Positions 6,878-16,778 of a stretch of 35,555 nucleotides of DNA are shown piece by piece. The stretch spans positions 1 through 35,555 of the IMG/VR virus record IMGVR_UViG_3300021185_003161; one strand, 5' to 3'. The notes beneath the pieces are model-generated. The model made no database searches and was not told where the DNA came from. It saw nothing but the letters and a program-made list of their open reading frames with translations. Made by a program: the position numbers and the translations under genes. Each line of letters opens with the position of its first letter. Positions within the stretch are counted from its first letter, which is position 1. This DNA is from a virus.

Positions 6878-7455
6878 TAGATTAAATGTTTTAAGGCAGC
6901 AAGTAAGCTTTTAGATTTTTTAGTTTTATCAGATTTATTCTGCACAATATTGAGAGCTTCTTCATTAGTATTAAACACTTTGAAAAACTCAATTATATTA
7001 GTTAAAGTATAATTAATATCATCTGTAGGAATAGTCTTAGACATAAATGCATTCATAGATTTTACTTTATCAGAGAAGTCAGCCTCTAGCTTGTTAAGAT
7101 AAGTTAGTCTTTTTAACGCTTCTTCTTTTCTTTGCTTAGTAAGTATTTGAGCTTCTAATAATTGTTTACGTAGAATAGATAATTCTCTTTTTATATAATT
7201 GAGCTCTATCTCATAAACATCTCTTGCAGCTATTTTAAGATTTTCTCTCACTGCTCTAACTTGCTGTCTTTTAAAGTTAGCTGTGCAGTCAATAATTTTA
7301 TCTTTATCCCAGCCCGCTTCTGTTAATTGTTTATATTGAATTGATCCAACTTCTATACATTCTTCTATTACACCATCTTCATCTGTGTTATATAATACTA
7401 AAATATTATCTTGTTGCTCACTGGTGTATCTAGCTTCCACGACATCATTATACAT
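6877..7455 (-). CDS. Coiled-coil protein next to the fibre genes, possible fibre assembly factor
   Basis: A 192-residue protein. Its N-terminal 60 residues look like a small folded domain (NILVLYNTDEDGVIEECIEV, then AGWDKDKI). A long charged helix follows from about residue 65 to 130, rich in Lys, Glu, Arg and Leu with heptad character, and a short helical C-terminus ends AALKHLI. It stands directly after two fibre-type genes and starts nine bases past the end of the first. T4 puts fibre chaperones (gp38, gp57A) near fibre genes, so an assembly or tip-attachment role is conceivable, but I see no homology to support it. Otherwise unknown. Confidence 0.55.
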   Translation of the reverse strand: MYNDVVEARYTSEQQDNILVLYNTDEDGVIEECIEVGSIQYKQLTEAGWDKDKIIDCTANFKRQQVRAVRENLKIAARDVYEIELNYIKRELSILRKQLLEAQILTKQRKEEALKRLTYLNKLEADFSDKVKSMNAFMSKTIPTDDINYTLTNIIEFFKVFNTNEEALNIVQNKSDKTKKSKSLLAALKHLI

Positions 7456-7464
7456 ATATTTTCC

Positions 7465-8418
7465 CTAAACTTGATAAATTTTAAGATAGTTTGTACTCGC
7501 TACTACTGGTGTACCGTCTGGAAATTCTTGTGCACGGTAATCATCAACACCAACAAATCTTGTTTGATAATTACCTGACCCATTTAAGACAGTGTTTGAC
7601 ATACCAGTACCTCTATTATTACCATCCCCGTTAATCCGATAGCGAATTCTCGATCCTGGTACTTCTGAAGCTACGTGTCTTACACAGTTCTTTAAAATAG
7701 CATCAAAACTTGCAGTAGTATATTCTTGTAAGTTATTATCAGATCTGATAAAAACAGGAGAAGAGTATGCTATTGCTGATCCAGCATTTACTCTGAATAA
7801 ATAATAGTTAGCTACTGTATCAGGTGAAGCGTCCATATTATTACCAATATTACCTGATGTGTAATCAGATAGATCTGCTCTTGTGTCGGTAAAGACAGGA
7901 GTTGTACTTATTAAAGTGGAGCCAGTTAGAGCATTAGCTGAATGTATCCTGTATGTGCCGGGTCGATCCGTACCGTCTGTAATATTATCAATTTCAGGGT
8001 ATATAAACGTATCGTACATATCTGTAAGAGTCATAGCTTGAATGTTTCCGTTATTATTGTAAACTGGAAAAACTATACTATCTGTATCTGCCGTTTCTGT
8101 TGTATCAAAGTGGCTTTGATCTATTCTAGAATACTCAACTGATACAGTTCCTGGTTCATCAGTGTCTGATTCCGGTGCATACTCCGCCGCGCCGTCATCA
8201 TCACCATCTTGATTACCAGTTGTTGTAGAGACAGCACCAGCTACTTTTCTAGTGTCATTTATAGCACCTAAATTACCACCAGACGATACAACGCTCAGGT
8301 CTACTGACGGGTCAGTAGCGTAAAGATATCTCACTTGAGACTTTATCTCATTTATCTGGGTTGTCGTCATCTCCTGGAGGTTTCCTCCATTAAGATAGAG
8401 TGGAGTTCTAACAGTCAT
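7465..8418 (-). CDS. Virion structural protein with a triplicated module (fibre-associated)
   Basis: A 317-residue protein with three copies of a lead motif: TPLYLNGGNLQEMTTTQI (residues 5-22), FPVYNNNGNIQAMTLTDM (117-134) and SPVFIRSDNNLQEYTTASF (220-238). The last two copies are followed by a beta-rich stretch with PGxRxR-like text; a degenerate fourth lead motif may sit near residues 173-187. Composition is rich in Asp, Thr, Ser and Asn, without cysteine except one, as in fibre and baseplate proteins. It lies 4 bases after the tail fibre gene and has a good AGGAAG ribosome site. It is probably a fibre tip, collar or baseplate decoration protein of marine T4-like phages. The repeat is seen directly; the location in the virion is inferred. 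Confidence 0.7.
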   Translation of the reverse strand: MTVRTPLYLNGGNLQEMTTTQINEIKSQVRYLYATDPSVDLSVVSSGGNLGAINDTRKVAGAVSTTTGNQDGDDDGAAEYAPESDTDEPGTVSVEYSRIDQSHFDTTETADTDSIVFPVYNNNGNIQAMTLTDMYDTFIYPEIDNITDGTDRPGTYRIHSANALTGSTLISTTPVFTDTRADLSDYTSGNIGNNMDASPDTVANYYLFRVNAGSAIAYSSPVFIRSDNNLQEYTTASFDAILKNCVRHVASEVPGSRIRYRINGDGNNRGTGMSNTVLNGSGNYQTRFVGVDDYRAQEFPDGTPVVASTNYLKIYQV

Positions 8419-8422
8419 TTAC

Positions 8423-11383
8423 TTAACTTCCTGCACCATACAAGGTTTTTACAGCTGTTCCTGCACTGTTATAAATTATTAAAGAAACAACACTTTTTAA
8501 TTCATCTGCACCAACCGCATCATCAGCAATATGTTCATTATCGATTGAACCGGCTGCATAGTGTTCTGAGTTAATTACATCATCAGCAATCTTAGTACCA
8601 TCAATAGCATCAGCGCCAATCATTGCTCTTACTACTTGAGTTTCACCAATAACTCCTGCAGCTGTTGCTCCTAATACTCTATTAGCTGTTACTAAGTTCT
8701 GCATTTTAGCATAAGTAACCGCATCATTTGCAATTGTTGTAGCACCATCACCGGAAGATGTTACATCTCCTGAATGGTTAGGATGTGTGTATACTGTATC
8801 AGTCCAAGGTACGTTTACATAAGCTTTTTCACTAGACAACTCAACCGGATAGTTTTTACCATTTTCAGCGTAACCTATCTTCATACCGCCTCTAGTAGCA
8901 CTAGCAGATAAAGGTAGAGAATAGTTATTAGCTCCATCAGCCACGTTTATCATATTACGTATATTTACTGGAGCTAGCTCTTCTACAGTACCATCTCCAG
9001 AATCTCTACCTAACAGCCTACTTGTAGCCGATACATTCTGCATCTTAGCATATGTTACTTTATCATTACCGATTGTAGTAGCACCATCACCACTAGAAGT
9101 TACATCACCAGTGTGATTTGGATGTGAATAAGCAGCCGGTAAAGTAATTGTCTTAGTGCGAGCTCCAGTAACGTGTCCTCTTGCATTTGTTGTGAGAGTA
9201 TCAATAGCTGTGAATGTAGCTCCATAACCAGGAGCAGCTGTTGTTGTAGTGTTCGTTCTAGTTATATTAGCGTGGTTGATAGTAATAATCTCATTACTAC
9301 CTTGGTTAGTTGTAAAGTTACCACCTGTGACTAAGTCTGTACCAGCTGTAAGCGTGATAGTAGCGTTTTCAATATCACCAGTAACAGCTAACGTACCAGT
9401 CTTAGGACCTGTAAACTCCCACTGATCAGTGTTTTCGTTGAATTGGAATACAGCATTTGCAGAGCTGCCGCGTTCTACTTCAATACCAGATCTAAGAGTT
9501 GTTGATGGAGTACCTGTTTGATTCTTATTAAGAGTAATAATATTATCTTCTATAAGAAGAGTGTTGGTGTCGATAGTAGTAGTTGTACCATTAACTTGTA
9601 AGTTACCAGTAATTGATAAATCACTAGTCACTGTAAGATCTCCAGTAACATCTAAATCACCACGTGCAACAGTATTACCAGCAACAGTTAGATTATTATC
9701 TACAGAGAGTGCAGTAAAGTTAGCACTATCATTTTCTAGAGCAATAAGCTGCATATCATTAGTTGTACCAGCTTGCCATCTGTCTAATGATTCATTCCAT
9801 ACTAGCTGGGCACTATCTGAAGTACCTCTATCAATTGATATAACACCATTTTGTACTGGTGTTCCGGATGTGCCATCACCTAGTTTAAACTCATGAGCTG
9901 CTAGAACGGTAGATCCAGATACAACAAAATTACCAGTAACATTAAAGTCATTAGTAACAGTTAAGTTATTACCTATAACAACATCATCAGGTAAAGATAT
10001 TGTTGCTGAGGATCCTTCTCCTGCGCTATGTACTACTGTAATCTCATTTGCTGTTCCTGAAATACCTGACATATAGTTACCAGTAGTTTCAGTTCCAAGT
10101 ATAACACCGTTATTTTTAATTGTGACTACACCTGAGCTAACCGCAAAGTTATCTGAACTAAACGATGCAACACCTTTGTTAGATGTTGTAGCAAGCTCAC
10201 CAGCAACTGTAATAGTATTACCTGACACTGTTGTATCAATACCTTCACCAGCTGTGACTGTAAATGTTTCTCCAAGATTAACTGCATTAGCTGTACCAGA
10301 AGAAGCAGCGATATTAATATAACTATTATCAATCTGTGAGTTACCAATCGAAGCAATTGACACCGCTCCAGATGATACGTTAAAGTCTGCTGCAGCAAAT
10401 GATGCTACACCTTTGTTAGTTGTTGTTGCTAACTCACCAGTAATATTGATCTTATTATTTGATACTGTAGTGTTAATACCTTCGCCAGCTTCAAATGTGA
10501 TTGTATCACCTAACGTAATATTATCTGTTGATCCAGTTTCAGCTGCAATCCTTAGAGCCCATCCAGTAGATGTTACATTACCAGTGATATCTAAATCACC
10601 ACCAATGTTAGTATTACCTGATGCTTGAACTATGTTTGTAGCACCTACAGTAAATGTAGTACCATCAAATGTTAATGTAGAAGCATCTTCTAGTTCACCA
10701 CCTGTACCTACAATAACAATTCTGTTATTAGTTAAATCTTCTATCTTAGCTGTGGCTATTGTAGCAGATGTGTTTACATCTAAAGTATTAGATACTGTAA
10801 TATCATCTGCAGATACAGTGTCAATATTACCTGTACCATGAACATGTATGTTACGCCATTGCTGAGTGTTTGAACCTAGGTCGTATGTGTTGTCTGTATT
10901 TGGAATAATATGAGAGTTAACATCAGCTGAGAATACAACGTTATCTGTATTTGCATCACCTAACGTAACTGATCCATTAGACCCGGCTTTCATATTAACA
11001 ACACCGTCTACAGTAAGAGTACCATCTACTTGTAGGTTACCCCCAATGTCCACGTTGCTATGAACGTCTAAATCGCCCTTTATAGTGTTGGTAGCACTAG
11101 AATCTCTCATATGTAACTTAGCTGAGTTAATCAGGGTATCGTTAATTGAGTCTAATCTTGTATCTAATTCTAGTATAGCTGTAGATACTGTACTAGCAGT
11201 AGTACCCATCGCAGCAGCAGTTATTGTTCCTAACTCTGCATCATGTTCATTAATCGCACCGACTACATCAGAGTCTTCTGTGGTTGTAAGATTACCTCTC
11301 CAACCTACGTCAGCTGAGATGATGTTGACCTTCTCTTGAAACGTCTTTACTGTATCACTAATGTTTACAATTTGCTTTGGCAT
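8423..11383 (-). CDS. Repeat-rich tail fibre protein
   Basis: A 986-residue protein of low-complexity beta repeats. Its N-terminus has a helical [14 protein letters not shown] segment that probably anchors to the baseplate. The middle has serial strands of the [11 protein letters not shown] and [10 protein letters not shown] type, as in intertwined beta-helical fibres. Two copies of [13 protein letters not shown]...VSSG lie around DNA 10130-10450. Two copies of [18 protein letters not shown] lie at 8697-8785 and 9036-9124. It ends in a short VKTLYGAGS tail with no intramolecular chaperone domain I recognise. This is the typical style of long fibres in marine T4-like phages; it should bind the host surface. 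It is preceded by the small coiled-coil gene with a 3-base gap and an internal late promoter octamer. Confidence 0.85.
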   Translation of the reverse strand: MPKQIVNISDTVKTFQEKVNIISADVGWRGNLTTTEDSDVVGAINEHDAELGTITAAAMGTTASTVSTAILELDTRLDSINDTLINSAKLHMRDSSATNTIKGDLDVHSNVDIGGNLQVDGTLTVDGVVNMKAGSNGSVTLGDANTDNVVFSADVNSHIIPNTDNTYDLGSNTQQWRNIHVHGTGNIDTVSADDITVSNTLDVNTSATIATAKIEDLTNNRIVIVGTGGELEDASTLTFDGTTFTVGATNIVQASGNTNIGGDLDITGNVTSTGWALRIAAETGSTDNITLGDTITFEAGEGINTTVSNNKINITGELATTTNKGVASFAAADFNVSSGAVSIASIGNSQIDNSYINIAASSGTANAVNLGETFTVTAGEGIDTTVSGNTITVAGELATTSNKGVASFSSDNFAVSSGVVTIKNNGVILGTETTGNYMSGISGTANEITVVHSAGEGSSATISLPDDVVIGNNLTVTNDFNVTGNFVVSGSTVLAAHEFKLGDGTSGTPVQNGVISIDRGTSDSAQLVWNESLDRWQAGTTNDMQLIALENDSANFTALSVDNNLTVAGNTVARGDLDVTGDLTVTSDLSITGNLQVNGTTTTIDTNTLLIEDNIITLNKNQTGTPSTTLRSGIEVERGSSANAVFQFNENTDQWEFTGPKTGTLAVTGDIENATITLTAGTDLVTGGNFTTNQGSNEIITINHANITRTNTTTTAAPGYGATFTAIDTLTTNARGHVTGARTKTITLPAAYSHPNHTGDVTSSGDGATTIGNDKVTYAKMQNVSATSRLLGRDSGDGTVEELAPVNIRNMINVADGANNYSLPLSASATRGGMKIGYAENGKNYPVELSSEKAYVNVPWTDTVYTHPNHSGDVTSSGDGATTIANDAVTYAKMQNLVTANRVLGATAAGVIGETQVVRAMIGADAIDGTKIADDVINSEHYAAGSIDNEHIADDAVGADELKSVVSLIIYNSAGTAVKTLYGAGS
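8697..9124 (-). repeat. Duplicated 89-bp segment in the tail fibre gene
   Basis: Positions 8697-8785 and 9036-9124 are two diverged copies of the same 89 bases, in frame, 339 bases apart. Each encodes [18 protein letters not shown] followed by [11 protein letters not shown]. The number of residues between copies (113) marks one structural period of the fibre. Such in-frame copies allow recombination that lengthens or shortens the fibre. Confidence 0.75.
10133..10445 (-). repeat. Duplicated [13 protein letters not shown] segment in the tail fibre gene
   Basis: Two in-frame copies, about 10133-10207 and 10372-10445, encode GELATTxNKGVASF followed by a short strand and VSSGxVxI. A GEGIxTTVSxNxIxI segment precedes each copy, so the full repeat is about 80 residues. 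It is a common fibre repeat of marine T4-like phages, in my recollection. Confidence 0.7.
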
Positions 11384-11386
11384 ATC

Positions 11387-11608
11387 TTACTTCTCTGCTA
11401 GTTTTTTCAGTAAATCTTTTATAACACTAATATCATTCTTAAGTTGATCCACGTCAGATTTAAGTTCTCTTTGTTCTTGTTCTTCTAATGACTGTCTATG
11501 CTTTCTTTCTCTAGCATTGTTAGCCTCTGTACTATTTATACTAATAACAGCACCGGTATTCATATCCCGAACAAGATCTATATGACCTTCTACTTTCACT
11601 TTATTCAT
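11387..11608 (-). CDS. Small coiled-coil protein between DUF4815-like gene and tail fibre
   Basis: A 73-residue protein. Residues 1-28 are a small beta-like segment (VKVEGHIDLVRDMNTGAVI). From about residue 30 on it is one charged helix with leucines at heptad spacing (QLKNDISVIKDLLKKLAEK). It starts at ATG 11608, right after the 1718-residue gene stop, and ends 3 bases before the fibre start, so it is part of the same late unit. A trimeric or dimeric coiled-coil connecting or chaperoning the fibre is a reasonable guess; no homologue is recognised. Confidence 0.65.
   Translation of the reverse strand: MNKVKVEGHIDLVRDMNTGAVISINSTEANNARERKHRQSLEEQEQRELKSDVDQLKNDISVIKDLLKKLAEK
11533..11540 (-). 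promoter_or_regulatory. Possible internal late promoter for the tail fibre
   Basis: TATTTATA on the plus strand gives an exact TATAAATA on the minus strand, inside the small coiled-coil gene and about 150 bases before the fibre start codon. It could give extra fibre message. Because it also encodes Ser-Ile-Asn codons in an AT-rich gene, chance is a real alternative. Confidence 0.4.
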
Positions 11609-11609
11609 A

Positions 11610-14600
11610 TTACACCGTTAATGCTATAACTCTTAAATCACCAAACTGAGGGACCTTTGCGTTATTTGTTGATTTCATAACAATTTTAATCTGGAACTGA
11701 TCAAAATCATTTAAAGTACCTCCAATACCTCCTGGCAAGTACCTATAGTCTCTATAGATATTAGGATTTTCATCTGCAGGTAATGTAACTTCTGGTGCTA
11801 TCAATGTATACACAGTGTCTAGTAGCTTGCTGCTGCTGTTTGTCCTAAAGTAAACATCAAAATCACTTGTAGATGGTTTATTAGCTGATAGCAGTATCTT
11901 TAAGCCTTTTGCTTTTTCTGATAAGGTAATTGGTTTAGTAACATGTTTAGCTAGCGATGTACCTCCTAGTGAATTTGTTTCTGCAGAGCTGCGTAGAGCA
12001 TTATTCTGATCAATTCTATTATGAACAGTGGTAATGGATGTTCTCTGCATATCAATTACTGGAGTGGTATATGATGTGGATGTAGTAAGATCTAGCTTTA
12101 CAGTTGTTGATGAATTACCAGACATGTTATCTGTTTCGTTACGCTTTGTAGCTAAGAGCTTAGGGTTCTCAAAATATATGTTCTTATTAATAGGGTATGC
12201 TTTATATGAAACATCACCTTGATAAGCCACTTCTGATCCAGCTGTAGACTTACCACTAGTTAATTTAGCCACAGCAGAAACGTTACAAGCAAACGGTAGA
12301 ATGTTTTCTATATTCAATCTTGCGAGTTCAAATTGATTCTGTCTCTCAATTATAAAGCTGCCTCCTCCTCTAGTTGAAGAAGTAGCATTAGAAGATACAT
12401 TAAATTTAAATTCATCACCAGCTACATGAGTAATAGTGTGCACTGCATTTAACTGATTAGCTGGAATACCACCTGTAGCTGCAGCGCCTGTTATCTGAAC
12501 ATCATCTCCTACAACAAATCCGTGATCTCTCATTCCTACTTCCACTGAGTTAGATGATGCATCTGTTCTAATAAAGTTAGTTAAATTAACACTTGCAGGT
12601 GAACTATTAGTTAATACAGCTGCGCCAGAAAGATTAAAGTTAGCCCGCGAGAGTTTAAAAGTAAGATCTTTAGTTTGATCTGGTTCCCATGTCTTACCAT
12701 TCTGAGATTTAAATAATGAGCCTAGAGTAGCTTGCTTAGATAGTTTTTTCTCTGTTGATCCAAGAATAAACTTACCAGCTTCTGCAACATACACATTATA
12801 ATCTTTTGAATCAGATAATAGAACTATACAGAAATCTGTATTACCAGTTAAATAAACTGGTTCTTCTAAAGTAAATGTTGTTATTGCAGAACCGTCATCT
12901 GATACAGTAATAGCTGAAGGGCTCTTGAATACAGTTGATCCTGGGACTATTGCTTCTGCAGAAGGTTGACCGTTTACCATAGGTCTTAATTGAGCTACAA
13001 CTGGAGTTTTATTAACAGCAGGTTTAGACTGAAATCTAACTTGTATATCAGTAATAAAGCAACCTGATGTTTCTGCTACAGTAAATGATTGAGCTAGCGG
13101 GTCTTTTGATCCACTACCTACTGAGCCGCCACTATTGGACCAACCGCCGCCCCATCCATCATCAGCAGGAGGTACAACAACAGTAGATCCGCCATTACCG
13201 CCGCCTCCTCCGCCGCCTCCGCCTCCGCTAGTAACAGATCCTGGAGGAGGTCCTATATTAAGATTAGTTACAGTTACTTGTAGATCTACTACTCGTGTAG
13301 ATAAAACCGTTTGCTGTCTATGAACAACTACACCTTGAGCATAATATTTTGCTGATGCAATTGATGTACAGTCTTTTTCGTTATTTCTAGAAATATCAAT
13401 TAATGTTAAAGCTTTATCTCCAGATGTAAACTTAATATCTTTTGTATTAGGTAAGAAGAAAGAACCTTCTATAGCGCCGTTATCATCTGACAGCAGCGGA
13501 GTGGTTGGTGTTCCTGGATGCTGAGTAAGCTCATTGTAACCGTTAGAATAATCAGAATCAAGAGTAGATATATGTCGGAACGTTTCTTGTTTAACCCAAC
13601 TATCTACAGCTTTTAATCCAAAGAATGGATAATGTCTAGTTAAAGGTTTTAATCCTTGTGCTTTAAAAAATATTTTACGAGTTCTCATATAAGGTAAGAA
13701 CGCACGACTTAACTCTACACCCTCTTCATCAATAAAAGTAGTACTAGTACTAATACCAGCAATTTTTACATCTTTGGTGGTTTGAATATTATTACTTATT
13801 GTAACTTTACTATCACCTACTTGATCACCCACTTCTAGTTCAGTTGAAATGCCCGCCCAATTGAAGCTCCAATCATTCCAAACATTACCTGCTACATCTC
13901 CTTGTACAAAACCACCATCAATTACAATAGGCTCAGCAAACTCTGTATCGAACCATTCATCTGATGTTGGAGATAGCTCCATAAACCCTCTACGTAAAAC
14001 AACAGCAAATGGGTTAACATTTTCAATACCAGTCATATGTTCATTTTCAAGGTAATCAACAGTATCATATGATAACATAATATTATCACCTTTGATTACT
14101 ACATTAGTATTCTCACTATGATCACTATCATAAAAGAGATTAGTATTTCTACTAGTAAATGTAGGTCTCATGCGTTTATTAATAGGATCAATAGCTGATT
14201 TGTTTGCACCAAGTAATGTAAATACTCTTTGTTGATCTTTAAAGTTATCAACAAAAAACCCTGATTTATTACGACTTAGACCTGCAGAATCAAACACATC
14301 AAATTGAGACGTTTCTAATTCCAATAAGCTTAATGCAGTTGTCTCTTCTAAGTCAGATACGCGCTTTTCTAATTTTCCTATATCTGCCATAGTAAAACGT
14401 TTATAAGAAAGCATTTTACTGTTAATATCATTATCATCTAATACATATGGGTTCATTACAACATTAAATATATCCATAGAATTTTCAGGAGACTTAGGTA
14501 ACTGTGGCTCAATAGCAGGCTGGCCAGGTATTACAGATAGGTTACCTGATTGACCTATTACTACCTTAGCAGCTTGTCCTTGATAATAATTGGCATCAAA

Positions 14601-16766
14601 CGTAATAAGGTCAGTAGGTCTTGGTAGTTCATTAATAACTGACCCTGACGTAAAGGTTCCAGATGAGTTAACAACCGGTCTAAAATCAATAACATTTCTT
14701 AAATTAATTGTATTACCATCTGCTTTTACAAAGTCAGGAATCTTATCGTAATCTACTTGACCTGTATAAGAGTTAACTGCAAAAAAATCTCCAGATGCAC
14801 CGTGATTGAAATGTTTATATTTTACGAATATAGCTGTTGGAGCTGAGTTACCTGATATTAATTTAAGTCTACCGTTATCATAATAATCATCAGTTTGTCC
14901 ATTATCTAGTTCGTAGTTAGATGAAATATCATCACCGTCAGAATCGTTTGCTTTTACCACATCAAAAGAAAAGATATCAGGTTGAGCTAATGTAAACCCT
15001 GTTACATTTCCACTTCCATCACTGTCTGCATCCGTTGCTGTAACTATAGTTTGTGTTGCACTTGCAAGAGTTTTAGACCTAACAAAACCAGCTGACTTAT
15101 TAACATACGCTAAAATTTCATAAGTACTTTGAGAAGCTTGTGCGCCAGTAATATTAGCAGAAGCTGTACCTGCTCCAGATACGGAAGCGCCTGTATCTGC
15201 TGGTTGATCAGTACCACCCATTACCCATAAGTTAGTGTCAGCAAAGGTTTCTCCTGATGCTGTAAGAGCTATAGATGCTACTCCTGATGAGTTAGTTGCA
15301 ACCGTAAACCGTCTTTGAACTGTAAGAGAAATATCACTTAACGATTGAGGTCGTGTGTTAGGAAGGTCAAACAATAAATTAGAATTAGCAGCGTCTTTTA
15401 TAACAGCTTTACTTACTTCTAATATTAAGTTCCAATAATCACTAGTACTATTACCTATTGATCTTACATCAGCGAAATTCTGACCTGCATTCATCGCAAC
15501 ATCAAATAAGTATAATCTAAAGTTAGCGCCATCTTCTTCTACATGACGAACTCTAGCAGTACCAATAGTTGATCCGCCATGATTAGTAACAGTGCGTAGG
15601 TTCATAACCTGTAATTCATTTATATTAGGTATACCTTTATTATTACTAGCTACAATTATATAATTGCCGAATTCAGATGCAACAACCTGATTATTCAATA
15701 AAGCAACTGTTCTAGGCTTAGGTACACTTATAGCCGTTTCTCCTGTACGAAAAGCTCTATAACCATCTACATACGCTGTACCTGCACTAACGATAAAATC
15801 TAAATTAGTAGTATCTGAATCATTGGTTTGAAATTCTAACTCAAAAGGTTTTACAATATAATCACCAGACTCTTCCTTTGTTCTTAGAGCCATAGCTTCA
15901 TTTATTTGATTATAATTATCAATAGCAGCTACTTGAGACTCAACGACTCCATCTCTTATTGAAGCGATTTCAACAAAATTTTCATCAGAGTTTATTTCTT
16001 CTTTTGTAGCTATTACTAATCTAATTCTATACCTATCTGCACCTGGTGACGCTAGATTAGGAGTAGCACCTTGATTATCAAATAATGTATTATTATCACT
16101 TGAAGTAATAATATCTTGTATAACTTTAAATCCTATTCTTGCGGTAGGATACTCATTATATTTTGCAATAATTTTTGATTGTTGTGGAGCAAACACAAAA
16201 TGGTTTTCTGCAAAGAAATCACCAGCTTGAATTGATACTTTTGTACCTCTACCTACAGCTGGATTAGATACTGTATTAGTGGATTGAACTGTTAAAGAGA
16301 ATGATGAGCTTGTTAATGAATCTCCTGCAGCTACCCTTACAGGGGTATTGTTAGGTGTTGATGCTCCGCTTGAGGTATTAGTATATGCAACAAATAAAGT
16401 AGCTGGATCTGAATCAGTTGCAGCAACCACTTCTAACACTTCAAATGCGATTGTACCTCCTGAAGTAAATTCTACTCCTACAACATCCGTTATATTAGCT
16501 GGAAGAGAGTTGGTACTGGTGTCTAGCTTTATAAACTCATAGCCGTTATTAACAGTAATACCTCCAGGATTTACTGAAGCGCCAGGTTTAAATATATGAT
16601 TACCTAGTCTGCTTAGCTCAGTTTGCATAATAGTTTGTAACTGAGTAAGCTCACGAGCTTGCAATGCACGGCCACTATTAAATAGAATCCTGTGGAAGTT
16701 GTCGCTGTCTTTAAAATCATCTCTGTAAGTAGATGAGAATATTTCGGATGTAAATGCTTTTACCAT
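11610..16766 (-). CDS. Giant baseplate/tail structural protein (DUF4815-like)
   Basis: A 1718-residue protein. The first 75 residues, with FHRILFNSGRALQARELTQ and FKPGASVNPGGIT, match the N-terminal signature of DUF4815-type virion proteins of marine T4-like phages. The middle contains many beta strands and linkers. A ten-glycine tract (residues 1181-1190) and a Gly/Trp-rich linker follow, then DPLAQSFTVAETSGCFITD, a motif also typical of these proteins. The C-terminal 400 residues are beta-rich. Position between gp8 and the fibres suggests the outer baseplate wedge, perhaps taking the role of the large part of T4 gp7 or of gp10-gp11, and holding the fibres. The virion role is inferred; structural identity is strong. 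Confidence 0.8.
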   Translation of the reverse strand: MVKAFTSEIFSSTYRDDFKDSDNFHRILFNSGRALQARELTQLQTIMQTELSRLGNHIFKPGASVNPGGITVNNGYEFIKLDTSTNSLPANITDVVGVEFTSGGTIAFEVLEVVAATDSDPATLFVAYTNTSSGASTPNNTPVRVAAGDSLTSSSFSLTVQSTNTVSNPAVGRGTKVSIQAGDFFAENHFVFAPQQSKIIAKYNEYPTARIGFKVIQDIITSSDNNTLFDNQGATPNLASPGADRYRIRLVIATKEEINSDENFVEIASIRDGVVESQVAAIDNYNQINEAMALRTKEESGDYIVKPFELEFQTNDSDTTNLDFIVSAGTAYVDGYRAFRTGETAISVPKPRTVALLNNQVVASEFGNYIIVASNNKGIPNINELQVMNLRTVTNHGGSTIGTARVRHVEEDGANFRLYLFDVAMNAGQNFADVRSIGNSTSDYWNLILEVSKAVIKDAANSNLLFDLPNTRPQSLSDISLTVQRRFTVATNSSGVASIALTASGETFADTNLWVMGGTDQPADTGASVSGAGTASANITGAQASQSTYEILAYVNKSAGFVRSKTLASATQTIVTATDADSDGSGNVTGFTLAQPDIFSFDVVKANDSDGDDISSNYELDNGQTDDYYDNGRLKLISGNSAPTAIFVKYKHFNHGASGDFFAVNSYTGQVDYDKIPDFVKADGNTINLRNVIDFRPVVNSSGTFTSGSVINELPRPTDLITFDANYYQGQAAKVVIGQSGNLSVIPGQPAIEPQLPKSPENSMDIFNVVMNPYVLDDNDINSKMLSYKRFTMADIGKLEKRVSDLEETTALSLLELETSQFDVFDSAGLSRNKSGFFVDNFKDQQRVFTLLGANKSAIDPINKRMRPTFTSRNTNLFYDSDHSENTNVVIKGDNIMLSYDTVDYLENEHMTGIENVNPFAVVLRRGFMELSPTSDEWFDTEFAEPIVIDGGFVQGDVAGNVWNDWSFNWAGISTELEVGDQVGDSKVTISNNIQTTKDVKIAGISTSTTFIDEEGVELSRAFLPYMRTRKIFFKAQGLKPLTRHYPFFGLKAVDSWVKQETFRHISTLDSDYSNGYNELTQHPGTPTTPLLSDDNGAIEGSFFLPNTKDIKFTSGDKALTLIDISRNNEKDCTSIASAKYYAQGVVVHRQQTVLSTRVVDLQVTVTNLNIGPPPGSVTSGGGGGGGGGGNGGSTVVVPPADDGWGGGWSNSGGSVGSGSKDPLAQSFTVAETSGCFITDIQVRFQSKPAVNKTPVVAQLRPMVNGQPSAEAIVPGSTVFKSPSAITVSDDGSAITTFTLEEPVYLTGNTDFCIVLLSDSKDYNVYVAEAGKFILGSTEKKLSKQATLGSLFKSQNGKTWEPDQTKDLTFKLSRANFNLSGAAVLTNSSPASVNLTNFIRTDASSNSVEVGMRDHGFVVGDDVQITGAAATGGIPANQLNAVHTITHVAGDEFKFNVSSNATSSTRGGGSFIIERQNQFELARLNIENILPFACNVSAVAKLTSGKSTAGSEVAYQGDVSYKAYPINKNIYFENPKLLATKRNETDNMSGNSSTTVKLDLTTSTSYTTPVIDMQRTSITTVHNRIDQNNALRSSAETNSLGGTSLAKHVTKPITLSEKAKGLKILLSANKPSTSDFDVYFRTNSSSKLLDTVYTLIAPEVTLPADENPNIYRDYRYLPGGIGGTLNDFDQFQIKIVMKSTNNAKVPQFGDLRVIALTV
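13197..13226 (-). repeat. Ten-glycine codon tract (GGN)10
   Basis: Thirty bases of GGA/GGC/GGT codons inside the giant structural gene. This is a sharp GC-rich spike in AT-rich DNA. It encodes a flexible hinge and is a likely site of length change by slippage, although mixed codons reduce that. Confidence 0.85.
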
Positions 16767-16778
16767 ATTAGTCTTCCA

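Noticed and set aside
9561-11339. Plus-strand ORFs of 60-110 codons across the fibre gene
   Set aside because: They are mirror frames of Val/Thr/Ser repeat codons, without ribosome sites, on the strand opposite a strongly supported gene.
13135-13323. Plus-strand Pro-rich ORF opposite the glycine tract
   Set aside because: Poly-Pro is only the complement of the GGN codons; no ribosome site.
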